Source: DASYRM01 sp036004405 (lineage in GTDB: Bacteria; Acidobacteriota; Vicinamibacteria; Vicinamibacterales; UBA2999). From it: a stretch of 21,577 nt of DNA. The stretch's first letter is position 1. Each line of letters begins with the position of its first letter. The notes below the pieces were generated by a model. It made no database searches, was not told the DNA's origin, and worked only from the letters and a program-made list of their open reading frames with translations. Position numbers and translations under genes: made by a program. Shown one piece after another: positions 19,806 through 21,577 of the stretch. The DNA lies in contig DASYRM010000124.1 in assembly GCA_036004405.1 (NCBI GenBank), positions 1-21,577 on the forward strand, written 5' to 3'.

Positions 19806-21577
<1,772 letters not shown>

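Overview
This is a high-GC, densely packed chromosomal segment. I infer a member of the Acidobacteriota, probably class Vicinamibacteria. The basis is gene content: a DUF5916-type outer-membrane protein, a DUF6152-type periplasmic protein, the terminal signature of a lineage-abundant secreted family left as a relic, many c-type cytochrome and Tat-exported proteins, and intergenic palindromes tipped with CGTAG/CTACG. No 16S rRNA or ribosomal-protein operon is present to confirm this. I see no tRNA, rRNA, CRISPR array, transposase, integrase or phage gene.

Layout. 1-1069: a truncated DUF763 gene (minus) diverges from a small operon (plus) encoding a 43-residue membrane microprotein and a MarR regulator; a perfect 10-bp inverted repeat between them is the likely operator. 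1076-4010 (minus): an FKBP-type isomerase lipoprotein, then an exported LVIVD-repeat propeller followed by a diheme cytochrome c as a two-gene operon. 4099-6238 (plus): two different L,D-transpeptidase families in tandem, the second with its own promoter. 6324-8492: a large CBM9-like/DUF5916 outer-membrane protein. 8493-8658: palindromic repeats and the last codons of a lost gene. 8659-8877 (minus): a small conserved-looking protein. 8945-12718 (plus): a luciferase-like monooxygenase, a membrane-anchored ceramidase-like hydrolase and a DUF6152 protein. 12874-13437: a HemG-like flavodoxin, convergent with an exported monoheme protein (minus) that carries a one-base frameshift.

14944-17150 (plus) is an unusual run: an excisionase-type HTH protein, an EF-Ts paralogue lacking its usual partner rpsB, and a haloacetate-dehalogenase-like hydrolase whose start overlaps the EF-Ts stop. 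A short transcription unit (about 17156-17376) with a 36-codon ORF and a textbook terminator follows. After it come a HAD hydrolase with a dehalogenase-like first motif, a DUF606-type membrane protein and a Tat-exported amidohydrolase. The window ends inside a PAS-PAS-histidine kinase-receiver hybrid (minus) that converges on the amidohydrolase.

Most genes appear to serve cell-envelope, periplasmic redox and scavenging roles typical of soil heterotrophs. I found no clear new defence or biosynthetic system. The best leads are the palindromic repeat family, one copy of which supplies the stop codons of two convergent genes; the operator/microprotein/MarR arrangement; the HTH/EF-Ts/hydrolase operon; a set of likely leaderless GTG starts; the short terminated transcript at 17.2 kb; and two pseudogene-like regions.
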